This document shows positions 27,972 through 36,663 of a stretch of 64,000 bases of DNA, in pieces. The position numbers were made by a program, and so were the translations under genes. The notes under the pieces were generated by a model, which was not told the DNA's origin, ran no database searches, and worked only from the letters and a program-made list of their open reading frames with translations. This DNA comes from Agromyces lapidis. Lineage in GTDB: Bacteria > Actinomycetota > Actinomycetes > Actinomycetales > Microbacteriaceae. Where the stretch lies: positions 310,001 to 374,000 of the forward strand of contig NZ_WBIQ01000001.1 in NCBI RefSeq assembly GCF_009749405.1. Direction: 5' to 3'. Positions within the stretch are counted from its first letter, which is position 1; every line of letters begins with the position of its first letter.

Positions 27972-29114
27972 GTGTCCAGACCCCGCATCCTCTGCATCTC
28001 GTTCTCGCACTTCCTCGCCGATTCGCGAGTGCTGCGACAGCTTCGGGTGCTCGAGCGCTACGGCGATGTGACGACGATCGGGTACGGCGACGCGCCCCCT
28101 GGCGTCGTCGAGCACCTCGAGATCCCCGCGGCCCTGCCATCACTGCCGCAGACGGTCGGCGGCGTCGCGAAGCTCGGTCTTCGCGCCTACCGCTCGGTGG
28201 AATTCGACGCCCCCGCCGTGAGTCGTGCCATCGAGCTCATCGGCGATCGCCGGTTCGACCTCGTCGTGGCCAACGAGGCACGCGCCCTGCCGCTGGCTCA
28301 CCGAGTCGCCGCGGGAGCCCCCGTCTGGGGCGACATGCACGAGTGGGCGCCCCAGGAGCGGACGCATGTACTGTCGTGGCGTCTGCTCGTCGCGCCGTTC
28401 ATGACCTGGGTCTGTCGTGAGTACCTGCCGCGGACCGATGCCGTATCGACGATCAACGGCTCGATCGCCGAGCTCTACGACCGGGAGTTCGGCGTGAGTT
28501 CGCGCATCGTGCGGAACGCGATCGATCTGCAGCCGCTCACACCGACTCCGGTCGCCCCCGACCGCATTCGGCTCGTCCACTCGGGCGGCGCCGTCCCCGG
28601 CCGAAGCATCGAGACACTCATCGAGGCGACCAAGCGCCTCGATGAGCGGTTCACGCTCGACCTGTACCTCGTCAAGGCGCGCGGCTCGGATGCCTACTGG
28701 CAGTCGCTCGTCGACGCGGCGGCGACGAGCGATCGCATCAACGTGCACGACCCCGTCGCCCCGGCTGAGCTCCCTCGTGTGCTCAACGCCTACGACGTGG
28801 GGGTGTTCGTGCTGCCGCCCCGCACCACGAACCACCGTCTGATGCTGCCGAACAAGTTCTTCGACATGGTGCAGGCGAGGCTCGCGCTCGTCTTCTCGAC
28901 GGCGGTCGAGACCGACGCACTCATCGAGCGCTACGAACTCGGCCGCATCTCACCGGGCTTCGGCGTCGAGGAACTCGTCGAAACCCTGCGCTCGCTCACT
29001 CCCGAAGCGGTCACGGGCTACAAGGCGAACGCGGATGTCGCGGCCGGGTCCCTCAATTCCGCGCAGGACGAGCGGGTCGAGGCGGAGATCATCGAGTCGC
29101 TGCTCGGACGCTGA
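27972..29114 (+). CDS. GT-B glycosyltransferase
   Basis: 380 residues, predicted cytosolic. The N-terminal ILCISFSHFLADSRVLRQLRV is a typical GT-B start; a GDMHEW segment near residue 121 and IRLVHSGGAVPGRSIETLIEA open the donor-binding domain, followed by VLNAYDVGVFVLPP and a C-terminal NKFFDMVQARLALVFS that replaces the usual E-x7-E motif. It belongs to the GT4-like group of wall polysaccharide enzymes. GTG start set by the -10 box. It converges with the GT gene at 29145 across only 30 nt. Confidence 0.75.
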   Translation: MSRPRILCISFSHFLADSRVLRQLRVLERYGDVTTIGYGDAPPGVVEHLEIPAALPSLPQTVGGVAKLGLRAYRSVEFDAPAVSRAIELIGDRRFDLVVANEARALPLAHRVAAGAPVWGDMHEWAPQERTHVLSWRLLVAPFMTWVCREYLPRTDAVSTINGSIAELYDREFGVSSRIVRNAIDLQPLTPTPVAPDRIRLVHSGGAVPGRSIETLIEATKRLDERFTLDLYLVKARGSDAYWQSLVDAAATSDRINVHDPVAPAELPRVLNAYDVGVFVLPPRTTNHRLMLPNKFFDMVQARLALVFSTAVETDALIERYELGRISPGFGVEELVETLRSLTPEAVTGYKANADVAAGSLNSAQDERVEAEIIESLLGR

Positions 29115-29144
29115 GCGTCCCAGCGGTGCCTCCACGAACCGCGC

Positions 29145-30254
29145 TCAGGCGCCGACGTCGTGGTAGTGCGCGGCGAGCTCGTTCGCGCTGACGGCGAGAC
29201 TGCGCGAGCCGACCACGAATGCACGCGCCGCCTCGCTCATTCGGCGCCGCGCAACGGGCTCGAGGTCGATCAGCGAACGGAGCGCGTCCCCGAGCCCGCG
29301 GATGTCTCCGTCGTCGACGAGGAGGCCGGTCGTCCCGTCGACGAGCATCTCGGGCGTTCCACCGTTCCGGTATGCGACGACGGGGGTGCCGCAGGCTTGC
29401 GCCTCGAGCAGCACGAGGCCCGCGGCCTCGCGCCAGCCGGGCATGCGCCGCGTCGGGAGGGCGAGCGCGGAGGCTCCGCGCAGGAGGTCTCGAATCTCCG
29501 ATCGGTCGCGCGGACCGAGGAACTCGATGTGCGGTGCCGAGGTTGCCTGCAGGCCGGGGCGCATGGGCCCATCGCCCACGACGATCAGTCGGTGCTCGCG
29601 CGTGCGGCCGAGTTCGGTCGAGGCCTGCACGAGGTGATCGATCCCCTTGTGCTCGGCGACCGCGCCGACGAATACGATCACCGGCTTCGAGTCGGAACCG
29701 GGCTCCGATGCCGGCGTGAAGTAGTCGGAATCGATGCCCTGATAGTGCACCTCGGTGCGGGCCGCGGGGAATCCGCCGCGCACCGCCTCGCCGGCGAGGT
29801 ACTCGCTCACCGCGAGGATGCGCGCGCTCGTCGCACCTGCGCGTGCGCAATTGCGTCGATTCCACCACCCGAGTGCCCCGCCGCCGTTGCGCGAGGCCGC
29901 GAAGACGTCGGCGCCGTGGAGCGTCGTGATCATCGGGATGCGGTCGCGGACGGCGGCGCCCACGGCGGGGGTGGACCAGGTCGCGAAGTGCTGGTGGATC
30001 ACGTTCGGTCGGTACTGTCGGATCCGCCGCGTCATCACCGACTGGAACGCGGGGATCAGGTACTCGCGCGCGCGGAACGAAAGACCGCGGAGCGGGACGG
30101 CGTCGACCACCGGGAGGTCGACCGTCTCGTCCACGATCTCCGCGATCATGGTGAAGATCCGGAAATCGAACTCCTGCGCCAGACGCATGGCGTGGTCGAC
30201 CGCGAAGTAGGTCGGCGGAACCCTCAGCGTGTTCTTCGTAATCGCGATGCGCAT
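29145..30254 (-). CDS. GT4 family glycosyltransferase
   Basis: 369-residue GT-B enzyme with a clear GT4 C-terminal domain: VFVGAVAEHKGIDHLVQA, VVGDGPMRPGL and the donor site AAGLVLLEAQACGTPVVAYR (E-x7-G-type motif). The acceptor domain has HQHFATWSTPAV and TTLHGADVF. The start ATG 30254 has an AGAAGG stretch 16-17 nt upstream, a loose ribosome site. It lies 55 nt behind the DUF6541-type gene on the same strand and may share its transcript. The sugar is unknown. Confidence 0.85.
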   Translation of the reverse strand: MRIAITKNTLRVPPTYFAVDHAMRLAQEFDFRIFTMIAEIVDETVDLPVVDAVPLRGLSFRAREYLIPAFQSVMTRRIRQYRPNVIHQHFATWSTPAVGAAVRDRIPMITTLHGADVFAASRNGGGALGWWNRRNCARAGATSARILAVSEYLAGEAVRGGFPAARTEVHYQGIDSDYFTPASEPGSDSKPVIVFVGAVAEHKGIDHLVQASTELGRTREHRLIVVGDGPMRPGLQATSAPHIEFLGPRDRSEIRDLLRGASALALPTRRMPGWREAAGLVLLEAQACGTPVVAYRNGGTPEMLVDGTTGLLVDDGDIRGLGDALRSLIDLEPVARRRMSEAARAFVVGSRSLAVSANELAAHYHDVGA

Positions 30255-30309
30255 GACGGCGGGCGTGCCTTCTTCTCTCTCGATGGGGATGCCGGACGAC
30301 CGGGTCGGC

Positions 30310-32256
30310 TCAGCAGCCCGTCACCTCGTACAGTTTCGCGTCGCCGCGTTCGGCGATCAACGTCAGGGTGTCCGAGCCGGACACGTTCGTGATGCCGGGG
30401 AACTCCTCGGCGCGCAGGTCTTCGGCGAAGATGTACCGCTCGCCGAAGTCCAGGACGTGCGTGACCCCGAGGTCGTGGGCCGCGGCGCACGCTTCGGGCG
30501 TACCGTCGGAGAGTCCCTCCGCCAGTGCCCAGTAGGCGTCGGGATAGGCCCCACCGACGTGCGGGAACAGGGTGCGACGGCCCGTGTAGGCGTACACGAG
30601 CGAACTCCCGTTCCAGGGGTTGCCGGCGATGACCGCATTCTCGGGTACCAGCTGGGGGAGTTGTTCGAGGAGGGCGACCTCATCGGCGGAGAGCATCGCG
30701 CTGCGGTCGTCGAGGTGGTAGCGCGCCGCGATGAAACGGCCGCTGTCGATGACGGTCGAGGTGAACGGCACGCTGATCGCGAGCAGGCCCACGATGATCA
30801 TCGTCGCAATCGCGGGCAGGGCGGGGGCTCGCCGCGTCCGGCTGCGGCCGAGGCGGATCCCTCCGGCAAGCCACCGGGCGATGCGCACCGTGCCGAGCGC
30901 GGCGAGCGGGATCGCGAGGATGGGGGTGAGCGCGGCGAGCCGGTAGGAGTCGTTGTACCAGACGCCGGTGATCGCCGTGCGAAGCGGGCCCGCGGGCCAG
31001 CCGATCGCTACGGCGTACAGGAGGACGCTCAGCAGGTACGCCGCGACAGCCCAGCGCAGTCGCGGCCGCCGGAGGGCGACGACGATTCCGATGACCATGA
31101 GGGCGCTCACGACCCACGCATACGAGAGGTCGATCGGGCTGTTCGTGAGTGCCTCGCGGACCGCCGCCGGGAAGCTCCGGCTCGGCAGCCAGGCGTTGTC
31201 GGTGGTCGTCGTCCGAGAGAATGCGAACGCCTCGACGGCGAAGAGCGCGATCGCCGCGATCGCCGAGAGCGCCGCGACGCGGATCCTCCGCTGGGGCGAG
31301 GCGCGCCGGACGAGACGAACGGCCGCGGAGACGACGAGCGGGATGGTGAGGACGAAGAGGCTGAACAACGCGTTCGGGTGCGCGAGCGTCATGCCGCCGA
31401 TGACCCAGGCAGCGGTGAGCGCCAGGGCGATCGATCGCATGCCGAGCATCGATCGCTGCTGGACGAGTGCCGCGAGCAGGGCCAGTGCGAGCGGGAGGAT
31501 GCTCACCGCGAGCAGATTCGGATAGAGCACGCCGAACCACAACAGCATTGCGGGAAATGCCCCGAACACGGCGCTCAGGCCGCCGACGAGTACGGCATGG
31601 AACGGCGCACGGCCGAACAGCACCCGCGCGAGGAACACGCAGGCGACGGTCCAGACGACGGACGCCACCACGAGGGCGACGGCGTTCGTCGCCACCGGGA
31701 CGGAGGCACCGGTCAGTTGGACGACGAGCGCGACGATCGCATGCCACAGCGTCGGATAGAAGGTCGTGGCCCGCCCCGGGGTGGTCATCGTCATCGCCGT
31801 CGGCGAGGCGTTGCCGGTGTCGAGGATCCACTCGACGGCGTTCAGATGGAAGACCGTGTCGTAGGTCTGCGCCGGGTGACCGGGATCTCCGATCTGCGGG
31901 GCGATGAACAGCAGTGCGAGTGCGGAGCCCAGCAGGACGGCTGACAGCTGGAAGAGGAATGGGCGGCCCCACTCGTTCCGCCCTCGGGGGTCGGGCGGGA
32001 TCGTCAGTCGACGGCGCAGCGTGAGTACGGCGACGGCCACGATGAGGGAGAGTCCGAGCGGCGCGGCCAGGGTCCACGACAGCCCGACCTTCGGTGCGAG
32101 GAACGCCGAGAGGCCGATCGAAGCGATCGACGAACCGATGGCGACGCCGACGAATGCGATGCCACGGAGCCGGAGGGCCGCGGAGATCGGAGCGCCGATC
32201 CCGATGAGGAGTGCGACGACGGTCGCGAAGACCGGGACGAATTCGAGCCAGGTCAT
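30310..32256 (-). CDS. DUF6541-type polytopic membrane protein
   Basis: 648 residues with about 12-14 membrane helices and a soluble C-terminal part (from ~530). The segment YDTVFHLNAVEWILDTG after the third or fourth helix, and NDSYRLAALTPILAIPLAALG later, match the layout of actinobacterial DUF6541 proteins, which resemble GT-C glycosyltransferases using polyprenyl-phosphate sugars. That activity is inference. ATG 32256 is preferred to TTG 32268; neither has a strong ribosome site. It sits between glycosyltransferase genes on the same strand. Confidence 0.72.
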   Translation of the reverse strand: MTWLEFVPVFATVVALLIGIGAPISAALRLRGIAFVGVAIGSSIASIGLSAFLAPKVGLSWTLAAPLGLSLIVAVAVLTLRRRLTIPPDPRGRNEWGRPFLFQLSAVLLGSALALLFIAPQIGDPGHPAQTYDTVFHLNAVEWILDTGNASPTAMTMTTPGRATTFYPTLWHAIVALVVQLTGASVPVATNAVALVVASVVWTVACVFLARVLFGRAPFHAVLVGGLSAVFGAFPAMLLWFGVLYPNLLAVSILPLALALLAALVQQRSMLGMRSIALALTAAWVIGGMTLAHPNALFSLFVLTIPLVVSAAVRLVRRASPQRRIRVAALSAIAAIALFAVEAFAFSRTTTTDNAWLPSRSFPAAVREALTNSPIDLSYAWVVSALMVIGIVVALRRPRLRWAVAAYLLSVLLYAVAIGWPAGPLRTAITGVWYNDSYRLAALTPILAIPLAALGTVRIARWLAGGIRLGRSRTRRAPALPAIATMIIVGLLAISVPFTSTVIDSGRFIAARYHLDDRSAMLSADEVALLEQLPQLVPENAVIAGNPWNGSSLVYAYTGRRTLFPHVGGAYPDAYWALAEGLSDGTPEACAAAHDLGVTHVLDFGERYIFAEDLRAEEFPGITNVSGSDTLTLIAERGDAKLYEVTGC

Positions 32257-32409
32257 CCGGGTGATCAAGCTGCGAGGTCGGAATCGGCGAACATACCGCA
32301 GGGCGATCGGTCGAGACCTCGATCGCGCGAGGGGTCGAAGGTCACGTGCTCGGCTCCAATTCTGAGGGACGGTCCATCGTACTCGACACGTCGCGGGCGA
32401 TCCCGGGTG

Positions 32410-33612
32410 TCAGCCGAGTGGTCGGAGCACCGCGTCGGCTGCGGAATCACCGACGGCTCGAAGCGACGCGTTGCCATCGATCCAGACGGCTCGATCACGC
32501 CGCTTCGTCGCCGCGCGGTCGGTCCCGTGCTCGGTCAGCAGTTCGATCATGGCCGCGGCGACGGACTCCGGGGTGAACGAGGAGTGGATGCCGAGCCCGT
32601 GCTCTCGTACGAGCGCGCCGCCGCTGCTGCCATCGGATCCCGCGAAGACGACCGGAGTGCCGCACGCCGCTGCGGCGTACGTCTTGGTCGGGCGAGCGAA
32701 GTCGTACCCGAGCCCGGGTGCGATGCTCACGAGTGCGCCGACCGCCCCGCGGATCCACTCGGCAGATCGTTCCGGGGCGACGACGCCACCGAATGTGATG
32801 GCCTCGGGTGCCGTCGTCGAGGCCAGTTCGCGCAGGTGCGCTTCGGCCGACCCCTGGCCGAAGAAACGGAGCCGAACATCAGGGAAGCGCTCGCGAACGA
32901 GGGGGAGGGCGCGGATGAACACCTCGGCTCCCTGCCACTCCGACATCGTTCCGGTGTAGACGAAGTAGGGCGCGTCGTCGTCCGCGACCGGCCCGTCGGG
33001 GGTGAAGACGTCGGTGTCGATGCCGTTGCCGACCGTGGCGATGCGCTCGGGAGCGACGCCGAACCGGATGATCCGCTCGGTGACCTCATCGGAGATCGAC
33101 AGCACCGTCGCAGCGTGTCGCATCGTCAGTCCCTCGAGCCCGCGGATGATCGAGATCACGAACCGCGGTGCACCGATCGCCGCGACTCCGTCCGTCCAGA
33201 TGTCGGCGGCGTAGTACGCGTAGGGGCGCCGTCGCAGCGCACTGATCGCCGCGACGATGATGCCGGTGGTCGGCGGCGCCTCGGCGATGGCCAGGTCGTA
33301 CCGCGCCCCGATCAGCCGGAACACCAGCGGAATGTCGAAGCTCAGGTACTGGACGTACCCGCGCACGTTCCCGCCGGAATCGCGAAGGACCGGGAAGCGC
33401 GAGACCTCGAGGCCGGGTTCTTCCGCGACGAATTGCGGGGCGGTCTTCGGGGGCGTCGTGGTCAGGACTCGAACCGTCGCCGACCGTGCGAGCAACGACC
33501 GGGTCAGCGCGCGCAGCCGGAATGCGCCCGCGCTGACCTCGGGAGCGAAGAGTCTGGTCGCAAGGACGACCCGTGGGGCGGCGCGGTTCTTCGGAGCCCG
33601 TGCGGGGCTCAC
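32410..33612 (-). CDS. GT-B glycosyltransferase (GT4-like)
   Basis: 400 residues. The N-terminus RVVLATRLFAPEVSAGAFRL is the WcaI/GT4 type; YYAADIWTDGVAAIG, NGIDTDVFTPDG, FVYTGTMSEWQGAEVFI and the donor-site region PTKTYAAAACGTPVVFAG follow. GTG 33612 overlaps the acetyltransferase stop (GTGA), so it is the last gene of a four-gene minus-strand operon (35373 to 32410). It is a likely deacetylase-unrelated, sugar-adding enzyme; the substrate is probably the acetamido-uronic acid made by its neighbours, by context only. Confidence 0.8.
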   Translation of the reverse strand: MSPARAPKNRAAPRVVLATRLFAPEVSAGAFRLRALTRSLLARSATVRVLTTTPPKTAPQFVAEEPGLEVSRFPVLRDSGGNVRGYVQYLSFDIPLVFRLIGARYDLAIAEAPPTTGIIVAAISALRRRPYAYYAADIWTDGVAAIGAPRFVISIIRGLEGLTMRHAATVLSISDEVTERIIRFGVAPERIATVGNGIDTDVFTPDGPVADDDAPYFVYTGTMSEWQGAEVFIRALPLVRERFPDVRLRFFGQGSAEAHLRELASTTAPEAITFGGVVAPERSAEWIRGAVGALVSIAPGLGYDFARPTKTYAAAACGTPVVFAGSDGSSGGALVREHGLGIHSSFTPESVAAAMIELLTEHGTDRAATKRRDRAVWIDGNASLRAVGDSAADAVLRPLG

Positions 33613-34202
33613 TCGACGGCCTCGCGGAGTTCGCCGTTCGACTCGGAGTAGCGAGCGCCGGTCTGGGGGCACACCCAGATGCCGTCACCGGCCTGCTCGA
33701 GCGGGACGCCTGCCCGGCCGACCCAACGGATCCTGCGCGCGGGAACACCCGCGACGAGCGCGAAAGCGGGAACGTCCTTCGTGACGACGGCTCCTGCGGC
33801 GACCGTGGCCCACGCCCCGATCGTCACCGGTGCGATGCAGACGGCGCGTGCGCCGATGGATGCGCCGCGCTCGATCGTCACGCCTACGGGCTCCCAGTCG
33901 GCCGCGGTCTTGATCGATCCGTCGGGCGCGATCGCCCGAGGATAGGTGTCGTTCGTGAGGACCGCAGCGGGGCCGACGAACACGCCGTCCGCGAGGATCG
34001 CAGGTTCGTAGATCAACGCGTAGTTCTGGATCTTGCAGTCGTCGCCGAGGTGAACACCGGAGCCGATGTAGGCGCCGCGCCCGACGATGCACCGCTTGCC
34101 GATGTCCGCGCCTTCGCGCACCTGCGCGAGGTGCCAGATCTTCGTGTCTTCGCCGATGCGTGCGTCGACGGAGACGTCTGCGCTCTCCGCGATAGTTGCC
34201 AC
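33609..34202 (-). CDS. Left-handed beta-helix N-acetyltransferase, WbpD/WlbB-like
   Basis: 197 residues of hexapeptide repeats (IGEDTKIWHLAQVREGADIG, CIVGRGAYIGSGVHLG, VTIERGASIGARAVC). The pattern KIWHFxQVxEGAxIG and the NDTYPRA loop are typical of enzymes that acetylate the 3-amino group of UDP-GlcNAc3NA (WbpD). A C-terminal tail holds WVCPQTGARY. GTG 34202 has an AAGGAG site 7 nt upstream. The aminotransferase and 3-dehydrogenase it would serve lie at 36.7-38.8 kb. Acetyl-CoA is the expected donor. Confidence 0.82.
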   Translation of the reverse strand: MATIAESADVSVDARIGEDTKIWHLAQVREGADIGKRCIVGRGAYIGSGVHLGDDCKIQNYALIYEPAILADGVFVGPAAVLTNDTYPRAIAPDGSIKTAADWEPVGVTIERGASIGARAVCIAPVTIGAWATVAAGAVVTKDVPAFALVAGVPARRIRWVGRAGVPLEQAGDGIWVCPQTGARYSESNGELREAVE

Positions 34203-34252
34203 GGTGGACTCCTTCTTGCTCAGGCGGGGATCGGCCCGGGCGCTTCGGTGCC

Positions 34253-34639
34253 TCAGGCCCGGGCGTCGGGGCGGTCGCGCTTGGGATCGGTCCGCTCCTC
34301 GAGCCGCTCCAAGCGTACCTTCTGGAGCGCGGACTCCTCGGCCAGCGTCCGTGTCTTGTCCTCGAGGTCGGTCAGCTCCGCGCTGTGCTGGAGGTTGACC
34401 AAGAAGAGCAGGACGATCGAGACGAAGAAGGCGAGGTTGCTCGGGACGCCGACACCGAGGACGGCTGCGAGCCAGGCGACACTGGCGGGGAAGACCGCGC
34501 CGATGAGGGCGAGGGTCGCGGCCAGGATCCACCAGATGGCGTGGCGTTCACGGAGGCGTCGGCGTCGGAGGAGTTCGATCACCGACACGAGGGCGATCAC
34601 TGCGGCCCCGATGGAGAGGAGGTAGGTCATCGTGCTCAT
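34253..34639 (-). CDS. DUF2304 domain-containing membrane protein
   Basis: 128 residues. Three hydrophobic helices (residues ~4-22, 33-54 and 66-84) are followed by a charged coiled-coil tail (SAELTDLEDKTRTLAEESALQKVRLERLEER). ATG 34639 overlaps the stop of the upstream GT2 gene (ATGA). DUF2304 proteins are regularly paired with a DPM1-like GT2 enzyme and probably act as its membrane partner (inference from pairing). Confidence 0.83.
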   Translation of the reverse strand: MSTMTYLLSIGAAVIALVSVIELLRRRRLRERHAIWWILAATLALIGAVFPASVAWLAAVLGVGVPSNLAFFVSIVLLFLVNLQHSAELTDLEDKTRTLAEESALQKVRLERLEERTDPKRDRPDARA

Positions 34640-35373
34640 TGCGCGACCTCGGTTCTCGGGAGCGCGACCTTCGGGCGGATCATCGCGAAGACGAGCGCCA
34701 TTCCCGCACGCGCCAGGTATGCGGCGGCCTTCACCGGGTGGTGGGACGGCACGCCGCCTTGACGGTCGCGCATCGCCACCGGCATCTGACGGATCCGCAG
34801 GCCCGCCCGTGCCGCGATGACCAGCGCCTCGACGGTGTCCCCGAGGTACTCGGCCGGGTAGGTCGCCGCGAACAGGGCGACCGCCCGGGGGCCGCACGCC
34901 TTGAAACCGCTCGTCGCATCGGTGAGCGTCGTGTCGGCGATGCCGCCGATGACCGAGGCGAGCACCTTCATCGCCCATCGCCGGGGTCCGCGGGCGGTGT
35001 ACGTGCCGACGCCGGCGAATCGGGCACCGATCGCGATGTCGGCCGCCTCGAGTTCGGCGACCAGACGCGGCACGTCTCGAGGATCGTGCTGACCGTCTGC
35101 ATCGACCTGCACGACCGCCGTGTAGCCGTTCCGCTGCGCGTACCGGAAGCCAGCACGCATGGCTCCGCCGACACCGAGGTTGAACGGGAGGTCGACGACG
35201 GCGACTCCACGACCGTGGGCGACTGCGACCGTGGCATCGCTCGAACCGTCGTTCACGACGAGGCAGTCGATCGTCGGCAGCGCCTCCGAGATCTCGTCGA
35301 GCACGGGGCCAAGAGCCTGCTCCTCGTTGAATGCTGGCAGCACGATGAGCGGGCGCAGCGGAGTCGAGGGCAT
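34636..35373 (-). CDS. GT2 glycosyltransferase, polyprenyl-phosphate sugar synthase-like
   Basis: 245 residues, DPM1/DPG-synthase-like GT-A: VLPAFNEEQALGPVLDEI, VVNDGSSDATVAVAHGRG, LPFNLGVGGAMRAGFRYA, QVDADGQHDPRDVPRL (metal-binding DxD) and SGFKACGPRAVALFA. Such enzymes transfer a sugar from a nucleotide to polyprenyl phosphate. ATG 35373 is preceded by TAGTAT with a 7-nt gap. First gene of the operon with DUF2304, acetyltransferase and GT genes; divergent from the epimerase gene. Confidence 0.85.
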   Translation of the reverse strand: MPSTPLRPLIVLPAFNEEQALGPVLDEISEALPTIDCLVVNDGSSDATVAVAHGRGVAVVDLPFNLGVGGAMRAGFRYAQRNGYTAVVQVDADGQHDPRDVPRLVAELEAADIAIGARFAGVGTYTARGPRRWAMKVLASVIGGIADTTLTDATSGFKACGPRAVALFAATYPAEYLGDTVEALVIAARAGLRIRQMPVAMRDRQGGVPSHHPVKAAAYLARAGMALVFAMIRPKVALPRTEVAQ

Positions 35374-35380
35374 GACGGTG

Positions 35381-35386
35381 ATACTA
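35381..35386 (-). promoter_or_regulatory. -10 box of the GT2-DUF2304-acetyltransferase operon
   Basis: TAGTAT on the minus strand, 7 nt before ATG 35373. Confidence 0.5.
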
Positions 35387-35426
35387 GCAATCGAACCCCG
35401 CCGAAGACGCCCGGCGAGTGCTCGTC

Positions 35427-35432
35427 TACGAT
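35427..35432 (+). promoter_or_regulatory. -10 box of the UDP-HexNAc 2-epimerase gene
   Basis: TACGAT, 6 nt before GTG 35439; the divergent pair shares a 65-nt region. Confidence 0.5.
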
Positions 35433-35438
35433 CGATGT

Positions 35439-36509
35439 GTGAAGGTTCTCAGTGTCGTCGGCGCCCGCCCGCAGTTCGTCAAGCTCGCCCCGATCGCCCG
35501 GGCGGCCGATGCCGCCGGGGTCGAGCACGTCATCGTCCACACCGGTCAGCACTACGACCCGATGCTGTCGGACGTCTTCTTCGACGACCTCCGCATTCCC
35601 GCGCCGGACGTGCACCTCGGGGTCGGGTCCGGCAGCCATGGGGTGCAGACGGGCGCGATGCTCGGTGCGCTCGACGCCGTCCTGAGCGAGCACGACCCCG
35701 ATTGGGTGCTCGTGTACGGCGACACCAACTCCACACTGGCTGCGGCCGTGAGTGCGGTGAAGCTGCACTATCCGGTCGCGCATCTCGAGGCAGGGTTGCG
35801 GTCGTTCAACCGGCGGATGCCCGAGGAGCACAACCGCGTGCTCACCGATCACGCGGCCGATCTCTGCCTCGCGCCGACGCGCGTGGCGCTCGAACACCTC
35901 GCAGCTGAGGGCCTCTCCGAGCGATCGGTGGTGGTCGGCGATGTCATGACCGATGTCCTGCTGGGTGTCCGCGACGCGGTCACCGACGAATTCCCGCAAC
36001 TGCTGCTCGACGCAGGCCTTCGGGAGCATGGGTACTACCTCGCCACCATCCACCGTGCCGAGAACACGGACGACCCGGCCAGGCTGCGCTCGATCGTCGA
36101 GAGTCTCTCCGGCCTCGACCGCCCGGTGCTGATCGTGGCGCATCCGCGACTCGTCGCGAAGGCGGCCGAGCACGGCATCGACCTCTCGACGGGCACGCTC
36201 GTGCCTCACCGCCCGCTGCGGTACCCCGAACTCGTCTCGGTCGCACTTCGCAGCGCAGGCGTGGTGACCGATTCCGGCGGTCTGCAGAAGGAGGCCTTCC
36301 TGCTCGGGGTCCCGTGCACGACTGTGAGGAGCGAGACCGAATGGGTCGAGACGGTCGAACTCGGTTGGAACGTCCTGGCCGAGACGCACGAAGCGATCGC
36401 GCGTGCTGTTCAGCGACCGATGCCGGCGCCCACCGACGCACAGCCGTATGGTGACGGTCGAGCCGCCGAGCGGGTGATCGAGGTGCTGCTCGAGGGCGCG
36501 CGCGCCTGA
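35439..36509 (+). CDS. Non-hydrolysing UDP-HexNAc 2-epimerase (WecB/WbpI family)
   Basis: 356 residues. Motifs of the family: VVGARPQFVKLAPI, HTGQHYDPMLSDVFF, VYGDTNSTLAAAVSA, HLEAGLRSFNRRMPEEHNR, IHRAENTDDPARL and the C-terminal SGGLQKEAFLLGVPC. It inverts C2 of UDP-GlcNAc or, in WbpI, of UDP-2,3-diacetamido-glucuronic acid. Neighbouring WbpB/E/D-like genes favour the WbpI role, but the sequence alone does not separate the two. GTG 35439 follows a -10 box by 6 nt. Confidence 0.88.
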   Translation: MKVLSVVGARPQFVKLAPIARAADAAGVEHVIVHTGQHYDPMLSDVFFDDLRIPAPDVHLGVGSGSHGVQTGAMLGALDAVLSEHDPDWVLVYGDTNSTLAAAVSAVKLHYPVAHLEAGLRSFNRRMPEEHNRVLTDHAADLCLAPTRVALEHLAAEGLSERSVVVGDVMTDVLLGVRDAVTDEFPQLLLDAGLREHGYYLATIHRAENTDDPARLRSIVESLSGLDRPVLIVAHPRLVAKAAEHGIDLSTGTLVPHRPLRYPELVSVALRSAGVVTDSGGLQKEAFLLGVPCTTVRSETEWVETVELGWNVLAETHEAIARAVQRPMPAPTDAQPYGDGRAAERVIEVLLEGARA

Positions 36510-36604
36510 GCCGAAGCGGTGGGGCGTCCCTGAGGGCTTGCAGCCGCCGGCGTCGCACTGAGCCGGGAGTCGACCGCAGCAGCAGCGCGGAAGTTCGGAG
36601 ACGC

Positions 36605-36610
36605 TAGGAT
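36605..36610 (+). promoter_or_regulatory. -10 box of the 36.7-43.5 kb operon
   Basis: TAGGAT with a ~47-nt 5' leader carrying a GGAAGG ribosome site before GTG 36664. The leader also contains ATG AAG TGG AAG GTG GTC GCG TGA (36644-36667), whose stop overlaps the GTG start. Confidence 0.4.
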
Positions 36611-36663
36611 TGGCGGACGTCTCTTGTGCCATCGGGCAGAATCATGAAGTGGAAGGTGGTCGC

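Noticed and set aside
32311-32338. Imperfect inverted repeat as terminator after the 32410 gene
   Set aside because: Two mismatches in 11 bp and no distinct tail; too weak to call.
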